The notes beneath the pieces were generated by a model that did not search any database, was not told the DNA's origin, and saw only the letters and a program-made list of their open reading frames with translations. From Planctomycetota bacterium (GTDB lineage Bacteria > Planctomycetota > Phycisphaerae > UBA1845): DNA of 18,102 nucleotides. A program made the translations under genes and the position numbers. Below are positions 1-7,937 of the stretch, one piece after another; positions within the stretch are counted from its first letter, which is position 1; every line of letters begins with the position of its first letter. The stretch spans positions 1-18,102 of the forward strand of contig JAJRUK010000396.1 of NCBI GenBank assembly GCA_024277835.1, written 5' to 3'.

Positions 1-1
1 T

Positions 2-1279
2 GTCTGATCTGTCGGTGGCACCGACGCCGATGACCTCCGGGAGCGTTGAAAGGCCAAATCCTGATCCCAACAGAGCGTTCTCATTACCCGCGGAAAACAG
101 AATAACCATCCCCAGCCCGTTACGCCCCTCCTCAAAGGCAGTTCGGATTCCATCGACAATGATCGGAGAATTCGGGGATCCTTGCCCGAAACTCCAACTG
201 TTGTTGTGAACATCGACGCTACGAGCGAATGCGGCGAAGAGGTACCCATTGGCCCATCCGAATTCGTCTATGCCGCCCAAGCCAACGCTACGAGACGCGG
301 TGAACTCCGCTGAAGGAGCAACACCCCGCACACCGACCCCATTGGCCGAGGCAAGCATCAAGCCAGCCACGGCTGTCCCATGGGCCTCCAAAGCTCTCTT
401 CGGACGCGGGTTCTGTCCGTCCTCTTCAAAGGCCTGCAATGTGAGGTCCCGCCCGATTCCGATATAGCGATCGACAAGGTCTTCGTGATCGACGTCAACG
501 CCTGAATCCAACAAGCCCATGCGAACCCCCGCACCTGTAGTGATCTCCCAGGCTTCGGGCGTGTCAATGTCCGCATCGACGACGCCACCATTGTCACCAA
601 AGTTCTGGTGGTGCCACTGCCTCGCGAAGAACTCGTCGGCGAAATTCGCTTGGTTGGTGACAGTCGATCGTATGAGATTGGGTGTCGCCCAGACAACCCG
701 TTCGTCGTACGAGAGGCGCTCGGCGATTGTTAGGTCACTATCGATCACAAGCGGCTGAACGAGATACACGCCTTTCATACGCGCCACGTCTTTGACAATG
801 CCCAGCGCGTGCTTGTTGAAGAGTTCGTCGCGCTGGTCGTCCGTCACATCGGGCTTGAGCCTGAGTACGATCTGACCTGTCGAAACGACGGGGGCCGCTT
901 CTTTACCGAACCGATAGACGGAACGGACAGAAATGATGTCCGGATCCGACAGAATCGAGGCAGATCGCTTTTGCGAAACTTGATCTGTTGTTAACCGGTA
1001 CATCGACCCATAAGGGAAGTGCTCGAAGCGATCGAGGCGACCCAGCGAGGATTTTTGCAGTCGCTTGGCAGAGGCGTCAGCTTTGTCTGGATTGTCTAGG
1101 AACACGGCGTACTCGGTCGTCGAGCGCGTCATGGAATGACGATGGCCATCTGCGGTAATGTATACGTCCTCTGCGAGGACTGTGGACCCGCAGGTTGCCA
1201 TCGCAACTACCGACGCCAAACGCACCGCCACCACGAAACATGGGGAAGAATACGCCATCGCTTTGCGCCCGATTTTCAT
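2..1279 (-). CDS. Secreted subtilisin-like serine protease (S8 family), C-terminus beyond window
   Basis: Uninterrupted minus-strand frame of 426 codons that leaves the window at its left edge, so the C-terminal part, including the catalytic serine, is not visible. The protein starts MKIGRK, followed by a hydrophobic segment and a likely signal-peptidase I site after VLA (about residue 36), so it is exported. Residues 37-230 look like a propeptide or N-terminal accessory domain. The peptidase S8 domain begins near residue 235, with the catalytic aspartate in GLLDSGVD (D258), the histidine in EAHGTAVAGLML (H300) and the oxyanion asparagine in SAGNEN (N399). The His motif resembles kexin/proprotein-convertase-like S8 enzymes. 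ATG at 1277-1279 was chosen because a stop codon lies just upstream (1304-1306) and it gives the basic n-region; a purine-rich AGGCGG precedes it. Role inferred: extracytoplasmic proteolysis. Substrate unknown. Confidence 0.88.
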   Translation of the reverse strand, partial: MKIGRKAMAYSSPCFVVAVRLASVVAMATCGSTVLAEDVYITADGHRHSMTRSTTEYAVFLDNPDKADASAKRLQKSSLGRLDRFEHFPYGSMYRLTTDQVSQKRSASILSDPDIISVRSVYRFGKEAAPVVSTGQIVLRLKPDVTDDQRDELFNKHALGIVKDVARMKGVYLVQPLVIDSDLTIAERLSYDERVVWATPNLIRSTVTNQANFADEFFARQWHHQNFGDNGGVVDADIDTPEAWEITTGAGVRMGLLDSGVDVDHEDLVDRYIGIGRDLTLQAFEEDGQNPRPKRALEAHGTAVAGLMLASANGVGVRGVAPSAEFTASRSVGLGGIDEFGWANGYLFAAFARSVDVHNNSWSFGQGSPNSPIIVDGIRTAFEEGRNGLGMVILFSAGNENALLGSGFGLSTLPEVIGVGATDRSD

Positions 1280-1558
1280 CGTCAATCCGCCTTTCCAAAT
1301 GCCTTATGAAGTTAGTCGCGGTCGTCCAGCTATTCGCTCTGGTGATGGACCAACCGCGCGTGAAGCAAAGTCAGACGCCCGCGATCGTTCGCGGATGCGC
1401 CGCAATCGGTATGAATAACCGCCCTGCCAAGGATTCGGTTTGTCAATCCGCCTGGAACCCCCCGCAACCGGCTGCGCGGAGGAACCCCATTCGCACCGGA
1501 GCGTATTGTGAAAACCACTAACTTACCTGTCAAGCAACGGCGGTCCAAATCGGCGATA
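1280..1558. other. Intergenic spacer with a 12-base direct repeat
   Basis: No convincing gene in these 279 bases. The motif GTCAATCCGCCT occurs twice, at 1281-1292 and 1442-1453. Read on the minus strand it is AGGCGGATTGAC; the copy at 1281-1292 sits one base before the protease start codon and may include its ribosome binding site. No strong promoter or terminator was recognised. The minus-strand kinase gene ends at its left boundary, 1559. Confidence 0.4.
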
Positions 1559-2881
1559 TCAGCCTCCCGCAGGGGGTTGCTGGTCGGCTGGGTAGATTAG
1601 CAGGGTTCGATCGACGCCGCCAAGGGTGTTGCGATGCTCCAAGCACGCGAGCGTCAGCGGAGCGGAGATGTCGCGGTGCCTTAACGCATGGCAGCGGAAG
1701 AAAAGCCGCCACGCGCGCGAGCCGATCGCCCGCCAGCGCAAAGCCGCAAGGAATCCACCAGCAGAGGATGTTTGAACGCTTAGACCGGCCTCGGCGAGAC
1801 GCGTGCGAACCGTCTGAATGCCATTTTCGTCGTTGTCGATACCCGCTAGCAGCTTTCGCCACCGGGTTTCAGCGAAATCGGGCGTTCCTTGCTCTGGGAA
1901 GACATGCCGGCGCTCAAGGTCGAGCACGACAGTCGCTCGCCAGCCACCGCCAAGGGCGATCCGCGTGAAATACCGGCCAACACGCGCGATTCGTCGATCG
2001 CGCTGTCTTGCGAGGCTGGCCGCGTGAATCGCCTCTTGTGCGAAAATCGCCGGGACCATCCGATGCGTTGCCCAGATTTCGTTCAGGTCCGACTGCGAGG
2101 CGCGCAGCAGGCAATCGAGATAATCTTTCACGAAGCGAAGCCTCTGGGTTCGCGTCGCAACACGCTTCATGGATTGATCCAAATGAGCGAGCGACCGGAT
2201 AATCTGTATCCATGGCGGGCGACCGGCGGTCAAGATCGCATCCGTGGTGTCGGCGAACCGGGCCTGCTGATCGCGGTCCTTATCGGCTACGAGAATATTC
2301 CCGGGGTGGCCATCCTGATGAACAAAGCCCGCGCGATGAGCGTTCGCATAGAGGTCAGCCACCGCGTTCGTCAGCTTCTTGATGCGGTCATGTCGCGTAT
2401 TCGGGTCTTGCTCTGCGATCGCGACAGACCATGCGGCAGATAGCTCCTTGGCGTTCTCGAAGGCTTCCGTAATAAGAACAGTCGCGGGCAACGGACCACC
2501 CCGGACGCCGAAAGCAACCGGTCGGACCACCGGCACACCTCGCCGCATCCCAGCCACACAGACCCGCCATTCTCGGTGGGAAGCGGTCTTGCCCAGCGTC
2601 TGGCGAACCTTTGAGGCGATTGAGTTTGCTTTGGGCGCGACGATTTTCGCGTAGACGGTGTCCGAGCCTAACTCGATGCGCCATACGCTGCGGCGGTAGC
2701 CCCTCTTCACCAGCGTCGCGCGCGGATCGCCTTCCGGATTGAACCAGTCGAGGGTGTCGGGGTGGTTGGGGTCGTCGGGGTGGGCTCTCTGGAAGAGGCT
2801 TTTCTGCCAACGGCTTCGGATGCGCCAATGGACGTCGCCACGACGCAAGCTGACCTCGGTGTTGATTTGATTTTGCGACAT
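1559..2881 (-). CDS. Lipopolysaccharide kinase (Kdo/WaaP, InaA-like) family protein, possibly C-terminally truncated
   Basis: 440 aa. A protein-kinase-like fold of the Kdo/WaaP family is visible. The nucleotide-binding lysine is in VYAKIV (about K79), a conserved REW follows near residue 104, and the catalytic loop HQDGHPGNIL lies at 188-197. A possible metal-binding aspartate is in RFADTTD (about 208-214). Families of this kind phosphorylate lipid A core sugars or related envelope glycans on the cytoplasmic side, so the same is inferred here without knowing the acceptor. After the kinase domain, residues about 380-430 (AWRLFFRCHALRHRDI and onward) look like the beginning of a second kinase-type N-lobe, which stops at a TGA. 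The family resemblance suggests a longer ancestor. The first ATG of the frame was used; no clear Shine-Dalgarno was found. It is divergent from the efflux operon. Confidence 0.75.
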   Translation of the reverse strand: MSQNQINTEVSLRRGDVHWRIRSRWQKSLFQRAHPDDPNHPDTLDWFNPEGDPRATLVKRGYRRSVWRIELGSDTVYAKIVAPKANSIASKVRQTLGKTASHREWRVCVAGMRRGVPVVRPVAFGVRGGPLPATVLITEAFENAKELSAAWSVAIAEQDPNTRHDRIKKLTNAVADLYANAHRAGFVHQDGHPGNILVADKDRDQQARFADTTDAILTAGRPPWIQIIRSLAHLDQSMKRVATRTQRLRFVKDYLDCLLRASQSDLNEIWATHRMVPAIFAQEAIHAASLARQRDRRIARVGRYFTRIALGGGWRATVVLDLERRHVFPEQGTPDFAETRWRKLLAGIDNDENGIQTVRTRLAEAGLSVQTSSAGGFLAALRWRAIGSRAWRLFFRCHALRHRDISAPLTLACLEHRNTLGGVDRTLLIYPADQQPPAGG

Positions 2882-3106
2882 AGACCGCGACAGTTGTTGG
2901 TTTTTGGTTCAATTCGTCTGGAACCGCGTTCTGTATCGTCGGGCGCGGTGTTATCGGGCTATGATTGTACACGCGCGGTGGGCGTGTCGCCAAGCAATCG
3001 GCGATTTTTGCAATTTCGTGCGTTCTTGTAGCGAGGTCGCGCGATGACGTTGACGGATGGCTCGCAAGCGGTGAGTGTATGCGACGCGCAGCGGGACCAG
3101 CGTTAT

Positions 3107-4978
3107 ATGAAGCACACGATTCGCACAATTTTACCCCTCTTGACCCTCACTGCCACCCTTCTCGCGCCGGGTTGTCGCTCGTTCCTGATCGATCGGACGG
3201 ACGGTTTTGTCTACGACGCGGTTCACGATCGTCAACAGGCGGTGTTGGGTGAAACCTCGAACATGATCGTCGGCGACGAAACGGGCGACGTGGGTCTGAC
3301 GAAACGGATGTACAGTTTCAACCCTCGCCCGGTTGATCCTGAGCTACCCAAAGCGTTCGAGACGTCGAAACCGCACGACGACGACCGTCCGCCGATGGAG
3401 ACGGACGGCGCGGACCATGCTGAAGCAGACTCGCACGACGAACAGTCGGACCGAACGGTTGAACCAGCCGATGCGCTTGAAGCCGATTCGGACGACGCCG
3501 ACGAAGAACCGTTACTCACGAAGGACATCTTCAGTGAAAAGGATCGGGTGAACGCGATGGTCTTCGGATTGCGCGATGCGATGAAGTACGCACTTCACCA
3601 CGCACGCGATCTTCAGGATGCCAAAGAAGCGCTTTACCTCGCAGCCCTGGACTTGACGCTGGAACGACATTTGTGGACGCCGCAATTTGTCGCGTCGATT
3701 CGGGCGGACTTTGCGGACTTCGGTCAGGTGCGAGACTTTGATCGAGCGATGACCACGGTGAGCGACGTAGCAGTTTCGCAGAGACTCCGATATGGCGGAA
3801 CGGTCACGGCGCAGGTGATCAGCTCTCTCATGCGCGACCTGGGTGTTTCGACAACCTCGGGCGAATCGGGGAGCGCTATTCTGTCGGCAGATATTCCGCT
3901 TCTTCGAGGTGCGGGAGAGGTTGCGTACGAATCGCGGTATGTGGCTGAGCGCGATTTGATCTATGCGGTAAGGACTTATGAGCGTTTTCGTCGGACGTTT
4001 CTTGTTGCGGTCGCGTCTCGTTATTTCAACCTGCAAGGACTCAAATCGGCGATCGCAAACTCGCATGTAAGTTACTTGAATTTCCGGGACTTGTGGATCA
4101 GGTCTGATTTTATCAATCGCATGGGTCAAAGTCGCAACGTCTTTGAAGCGCCGCGAGCGCGGTCGAGCTTTCGCCGCGCCGAGTCTGCGCTGGTCAGTGC
4201 GAAAGAGCGGTACGCGACCTCGCTGGATCAGTTTAAGATTTTCATTGGCATGGAAGTTGTGGGCCTGATGGAGGTTGCCTCGCAAGGCGAGGACAAGGAC
4301 GCAGCCGAGCTTGACAATATGTTACCCGATGTCGCGCTGACAGAGGCCACCGCGGTGGCGCTGCGCTATCGCCTTGACTATATCAACGTCGCAGACCGGT
4401 TGGACGATACGCGTCGCGGCGTCACGATTACCAAAAACGCGATTCTTCCAGACCTGACCGCAAATTTGAGCGCGACGGTGGCATCCGACCCGGAACGATT
4501 CAGCTCGACCTCGTTTAACCTTGAGCGAACGACGTGGCGCGGGGCGTTTGAATTGCGGATGGATGATCGCAAACGCGAGCGCACCGCGTATCGCGCATCG
4601 TTGATTAGTGTTCGCCGCGCGACGCGCGATTATGAACTTGCGGGTGACCGAGTTCTGGCGGATGTTCGCCGGGCGTTGCGACGCGTTCTCCAACAGGAAA
4701 ACATTCGCGATATCCAGATAATGCAAGTGAACGAGAACGTAACTCGCGCTGAGGCTGCCCGGGCACAGTTCGACCTGGGCATGTCCACCAACCAGGACGT
4801 CGTTGACGCCGAGAACGAACTGCTCGCCGCACGGAACGACCTTGCCAACGCGATTTCCGCGTACCGCATCGCGATCCTTGAATATCGACGCGACACAGGA
4901 ACGTTGCGCGTCAGTGACGATGGTCGGTGGGGTCGCAACGACTCAACCGAATCGCACCCGACGCCCACCGACCCGTAA
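3107..4978 (+). CDS. TolC-family outer membrane efflux lipoprotein
   Basis: 623 aa from the chosen start. ATG at 3107 is preferred over the in-frame ATG at 3044 because it directly begins a lipoprotein signal peptide with lipobox LAPGC (C23) and has GGGA about ten bases upstream. Residues about 86-137 are an unusually Asp/Glu-rich, low-complexity linker. From about 150 to 600 the protein has the two OEP repeats of TolC-like channels. The second shows the typical FDLGMSTNQDVVDAENEL near 555-571, followed by a helix ending in YRIAILEYRRDTGTL. It should form the trimeric outer-membrane exit duct of a tripartite exporter. It is longer than E. coli TolC (493 aa), mostly through the acidic linker. 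It is first in an apparent operon with the adaptor and ATPase downstream. Substrate unknown. Confidence 0.9.
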   Translation: MKHTIRTILPLLTLTATLLAPGCRSFLIDRTDGFVYDAVHDRQQAVLGETSNMIVGDETGDVGLTKRMYSFNPRPVDPELPKAFETSKPHDDDRPPMETDGADHAEADSHDEQSDRTVEPADALEADSDDADEEPLLTKDIFSEKDRVNAMVFGLRDAMKYALHHARDLQDAKEALYLAALDLTLERHLWTPQFVASIRADFADFGQVRDFDRAMTTVSDVAVSQRLRYGGTVTAQVISSLMRDLGVSTTSGESGSAILSADIPLLRGAGEVAYESRYVAERDLIYAVRTYERFRRTFLVAVASRYFNLQGLKSAIANSHVSYLNFRDLWIRSDFINRMGQSRNVFEAPRARSSFRRAESALVSAKERYATSLDQFKIFIGMEVVGLMEVASQGEDKDAAELDNMLPDVALTEATAVALRYRLDYINVADRLDDTRRGVTITKNAILPDLTANLSATVASDPERFSSTSFNLERTTWRGAFELRMDDRKRERTAYRASLISVRRATRDYELAGDRVLADVRRALRRVLQQENIRDIQIMQVNENVTRAEAARAQFDLGMSTNQDVVDAENELLAARNDLANAISAYRIAILEYRRDTGTLRVSDDGRWGRNDSTESHPTPTDP

Positions 4979-5046
4979 CCCCCCAAAGACCCGCTCTTCG
5001 TTACATTCGGACTCGCTACGACAACTTCCGACGCTTGCCATCTGCT

Positions 5047-5075
5047 TTGTTTTTGGGGGGGAAATGGGTTATACT
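5047..5075 (+). promoter_or_regulatory. Candidate sigma70-type promoter before the adaptor gene
   Basis: TTGTTT at 5047-5052 and TATACT at 5070-5075 are separated by 17 bases, which resembles a housekeeping promoter (-10 five of six matches, -35 three of six). It lies in the 211-base gap between the outer-membrane component and the adaptor, so the adaptor and ATPase could be transcribed independently of the first gene. This is a pattern match only. Confidence 0.35.
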
Positions 5076-5189
5076 AACATGGCTTCAATGTTTCGCCGTA
5101 ACTCGCGCCGATGAATACTTGTCCGGGCGCACAGCGAGTGGTTCGCACGTTGCGGGCGAGGTGATGAAGTCGGGACAGGACACAGCATC

Positions 5190-6920
5190 ATGACCACACT
5201 AACTACCGGAACGAAACTAGGCGCGACCCCAACGCATAGCGCAAGTGCATCCGCAAATCCCGGATCATCGAGGAGGTTCGCGCTTCCGGCGATCGGACTC
5301 GCCGGAGTGTTGTCGCTTGTTTGGCTGCTAGGCGGACTGACCGGAGGTGTTGACCCCAATGCGTCGCTGGATCGCGTTCCCATTGAGCCGCATTCTTTTG
5401 TCATCGCGCTGAAGCAAAAAGGTGAACTTCAAGCGTCGAACTCGACGGACATCAAGTGTGCGGTGGAAGGTCGCTCGACCATTATCAGTCTGATCGCGGA
5501 GGGGACGCCGGTAAAGAAGGGTGAGCTTCTTGTCGAACTGGCCAGCGACGAAATTGACAATCGCATTCGCCAGGAAGAAATGAAAGAAGCGAACGCGATT
5601 ACCGTTTATGAATCTGCCAAGACGGAACTGGACATTCAGCGCGACAAGAATAAGAGCGACATTCGCAAGGCAGCCCTGCAGATCGACCTAAAACGAATCG
5701 CGCTTGAGAAATACAAAGAGGGCGACTGGAAACAAAAGCTTAAGGACGCCGGAATCGCGATCGAGCAGGCGATCATTACGCTCGATCGTCGCAAGGTGGA
5801 TTTTGACGCGAAAAAAGAACTGTTCAGGAAGAAGTACACAACCCAGACGGACAAAGACGAAGCGAGTTTTAACTATAAGAAGGCCGAATGGGATCTGGAC
5901 AAGGCGAAACTCGCCCTCGACGTATTGAACAAATACACGCACGTTGCTGACATGATGACATTCGAGTCGGACCTCGAAGAGGCGAAGAAAGAGCACGACC
6001 GCGTCGTCAAGAACGCCAAAGCGGAAGAAATCAAGAAAGTCCGTCAGCTTGAGGGCAAGAAAAAAGAGCGCGATCTGATTCAGGACCAGCTTGCCAAGTT
6101 CCGCCGGCAAAAGGAGGGGTGTCGCATTTACTCGCCCACGCAGGGTTTTGTTGTCTACTACACCGGTGGCGGACGAGGCTGGTACATGGGCTCGGAAAAC
6201 CAGATCAAAGAGGGCGCACAGGTATTTGAGCGCCAGATCTTGATGCAACTACCGGACACTTCGGCGATGAAAGTCATCGTTCGCATCCACGAAGCCAAGA
6301 CCAATCAACTCGAAGTCGGGCAAAGAGCTATCATTACGGTCGAAGGATTTCCCGGTCAGCAGTTTACCGGGCAGGTCGATAAGATTGCAGTTGTCGCGGA
6401 TAGTTCGAGCAGTTGGTTGAACCCCGACCTGAAAGAATATGAAACCGTCATCAAACTTGACCAAACCGAAGTCGCGCTCAAACCGGGTGTGACCGCACAC
6501 GTCGAAATCCTTGTAGACACGGTGGATGAAAAGTTGGCCGTTCCTGTTCAGGCGATCTTTTCCAAAGGTGGAAGTCGCTATGTCTTCCGCGACGACGGAG
6601 GCGAACCCGAAGCGATTCCGGTTGAACTCGGTGGAATCGGAATCGAGTGGGCTGAGATTAAATCGGGTGTGGAGCGCGGCGACAAAGTCTTCCTGGCGTT
6701 CAACGACGACATGAAACGATTGATCCCTGAACCAACACGCAAACAAAACGGCAAATGGCGCGGCGCAAACAAGGGCCGAAAGTCCGGCGGTCACGCGGGC
6801 AAAGCCAAAGGCGGCGGTTCGTCCATGAGTCCGCACGGAAAATCCAAGCACGGAGGCAAATCAAGCGCCTCCAAACATACCGCCTCAACCACAACGAGTC
6901 ATTCAAGAGGCACACAGTAA
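5190..6920 (+). CDS. HlyD/MacA-type periplasmic adaptor (membrane fusion protein) of an efflux system
   Basis: 576 aa. It has one N-terminal transmembrane segment (about 31-53) after a short Ser/Thr/Ala-rich cytoplasmic tail, so most of the protein is periplasmic. Biotinyl-lipoyl halves lie at about 85-117 (VEGRSTIISLIAEGTPVKKG) and 308-350. They flank a long charged alpha-helical coiled-coil hairpin (about 122-307), which would dock on the TolC-like protein. The beta-barrel and membrane-proximal domains follow (about 355-505). The last 60 residues (517-576) are a Lys/Gly/Ser/His-rich low-complexity tail, not typical of the family. ATG at 5190 has AGGA nine bases upstream. It lies between the outer-membrane component and the ATPase, bridging inner and outer membrane in the exporter. 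Confidence 0.9.
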   Translation: MTTLTTGTKLGATPTHSASASANPGSSRRFALPAIGLAGVLSLVWLLGGLTGGVDPNASLDRVPIEPHSFVIALKQKGELQASNSTDIKCAVEGRSTIISLIAEGTPVKKGELLVELASDEIDNRIRQEEMKEANAITVYESAKTELDIQRDKNKSDIRKAALQIDLKRIALEKYKEGDWKQKLKDAGIAIEQAIITLDRRKVDFDAKKELFRKKYTTQTDKDEASFNYKKAEWDLDKAKLALDVLNKYTHVADMMTFESDLEEAKKEHDRVVKNAKAEEIKKVRQLEGKKKERDLIQDQLAKFRRQKEGCRIYSPTQGFVVYYTGGGRGWYMGSENQIKEGAQVFERQILMQLPDTSAMKVIVRIHEAKTNQLEVGQRAIITVEGFPGQQFTGQVDKIAVVADSSSSWLNPDLKEYETVIKLDQTEVALKPGVTAHVEILVDTVDEKLAVPVQAIFSKGGSRYVFRDDGGEPEAIPVELGGIGIEWAEIKSGVERGDKVFLAFNDDMKRLIPEPTRKQNGKWRGANKGRKSGGHAGKAKGGGSSMSPHGKSKHGGKSSASKHTASTTTSHSRGTQ

Positions 6921-6928
6921 ACTCCGCC

Positions 6929-7672
6929 GTGTCTATCGCCTCTGTCAAACAGCTAACGAAGGTCTACGCGAAAGCGGGGAGTCATGTCGCCGTCCACGCG
7001 CTGCGCGGAGTGAGCATCGACTTCACCGAAGGCGAGTCCGTTGCGATCTGTGGCCACAGCGGCTCTGGCAAGAGCACGATGATGAATTTGCTCGGTTGTC
7101 TGGATCGCCCCACCTCCGGCAGCTACTTCCTGGGCGATATCGACGTCGCACATCTCAACGACGACGACCTCTCGGACATCTGTGGCCAACGTATCGGGTT
7201 TGTCTTTCAGAGCTTCAACCTGATCCCCCAACTCACAATCCTCGAAAACCTTGAAGTCCCGCTTTTTTATCAAGGGGTCGCGCCGCAGATTCGGCGGGAG
7301 CGTTCGCTCGTACTCGCCGAGATGGTCGGCTTAGGCGATCGTGGTCAACATCGCCCCAACGAGCTTTCCGGCGGGCAGCAGCAGCGGGCAGCCATCGCCC
7401 GGGCACTGATTAACGACCCCCTGATCATTCTGGCGGATGAGCCGACGGGAAACCTCGATACCGCAACCGGCGACATGATCCTCGAAGTTTTCGACCGCCT
7501 CCACGATGAAGGTAAGACGATCTTGATCGTAACACACGAGCCGGAAGTCGCAGCCCGCTGCGACCGGAGCATCACGCTCAGGGACGGATTGGTGATCGAA
7601 GACACCAAAGGGGAAGCAATCAACACCCCTGCCACTGCCCAAAACGACGCCTCTCCCACCGAGGTCCGATAA
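6929..7672 (+). CDS. ABC transporter ATP-binding protein, MacB/LolD type
   Basis: 247 aa from a GTG start at 6929, eight bases after the adaptor stop codon. The start was chosen because family similarity begins immediately (ASVKQLTKVY); an ATG at 6755 in the same frame would overlap the adaptor extensively. Walker A GHSGSGKST is at 42-50, the Q-loop in FVFQSFNLIP (about 91-100), signature LSGGQ at 146-150, Walker B IILADEP at 166-172 and the H-loop histidine in VTHEPE (about 203). This pattern, with LDRPTSGSYFLGDIDV, is typical of the LolD/MacB/FtsE branch, whose ATPases pair with FtsX-like permeases and drive efflux or lipoprotein release. No permease is fused to it or encoded next to it; the following gene is a sigma factor. 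Confidence 0.92.
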   Translation: MSIASVKQLTKVYAKAGSHVAVHALRGVSIDFTEGESVAICGHSGSGKSTMMNLLGCLDRPTSGSYFLGDIDVAHLNDDDLSDICGQRIGFVFQSFNLIPQLTILENLEVPLFYQGVAPQIRRERSLVLAEMVGLGDRGQHRPNELSGGQQQRAAIARALINDPLIILADEPTGNLDTATGDMILEVFDRLHDEGKTILIVTHEPEVAARCDRSITLRDGLVIEDTKGEAINTPATAQNDASPTEVR

Positions 7673-7863
7673 GTTCCGGTTTTTTGGCGATTTCTCCGGG
7701 ATATACTGTTTGGACGACATCGCCTGTTCAAGGCCGTTGCAATCTTGAGCAAGAACTGCATCGCGACCGAGCATTTTCCGTTAAGTTATCCGAACCCCCA
7801 TCCCGACATTATCTAAGTCGCGCATTTTATCCAATTTAACAGGCAAGAGTCGCCGGTCCGAGA

Positions 7864-7886
7864 ATGACACGCGGGTGTCGTGACAG
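7864..7886 (+). promoter_or_regulatory. Overlapping short palindromes upstream of the sigma factor gene
   Basis: GACAC-GCGG-GTGTC (7866-7879) can fold into a small stem, and it overlaps TGTC-GT-GACA (7877-7886). The two cannot form at once. They lie about 50-75 bases before the sigma start codon, in a 265-base gap with no gene. This could be an operator or a leader structure, or it could be chance. Confidence 0.2.
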
Positions 7887-7937
7887 CCACGAGATGGCGT
7901 CACTTTCGGAACCGAGCCAATACGAAAGGGATCGAGC

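Noticed and set aside
358..696. 112-aa minus-strand open frame
   Set aside because: It is out of frame with the subtilase, whose continuous frame carries the Asp, His and Asn motifs through this region; the alternative translation has no recognisable domain.
1889..2443. 184-aa plus-strand open frame
   Set aside because: It is antisense to the kinase-family gene, has no ribosome binding site or family features, and is explained by codon bias on the other strand.
5688..6248. 186-aa minus-strand open frame
   Set aside because: It is the antisense of the adaptor coiled coil; the Phe/Leu/Val-rich translation is what Lys/Glu codons give on the opposite strand.
7681..7707. TATACT at 7702-7707 as a promoter for the sigma factor gene
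   Set aside because: No acceptable -35 element at 16-18 bases upstream, only a T-rich stretch, and the start codon is more than 200 bases away.
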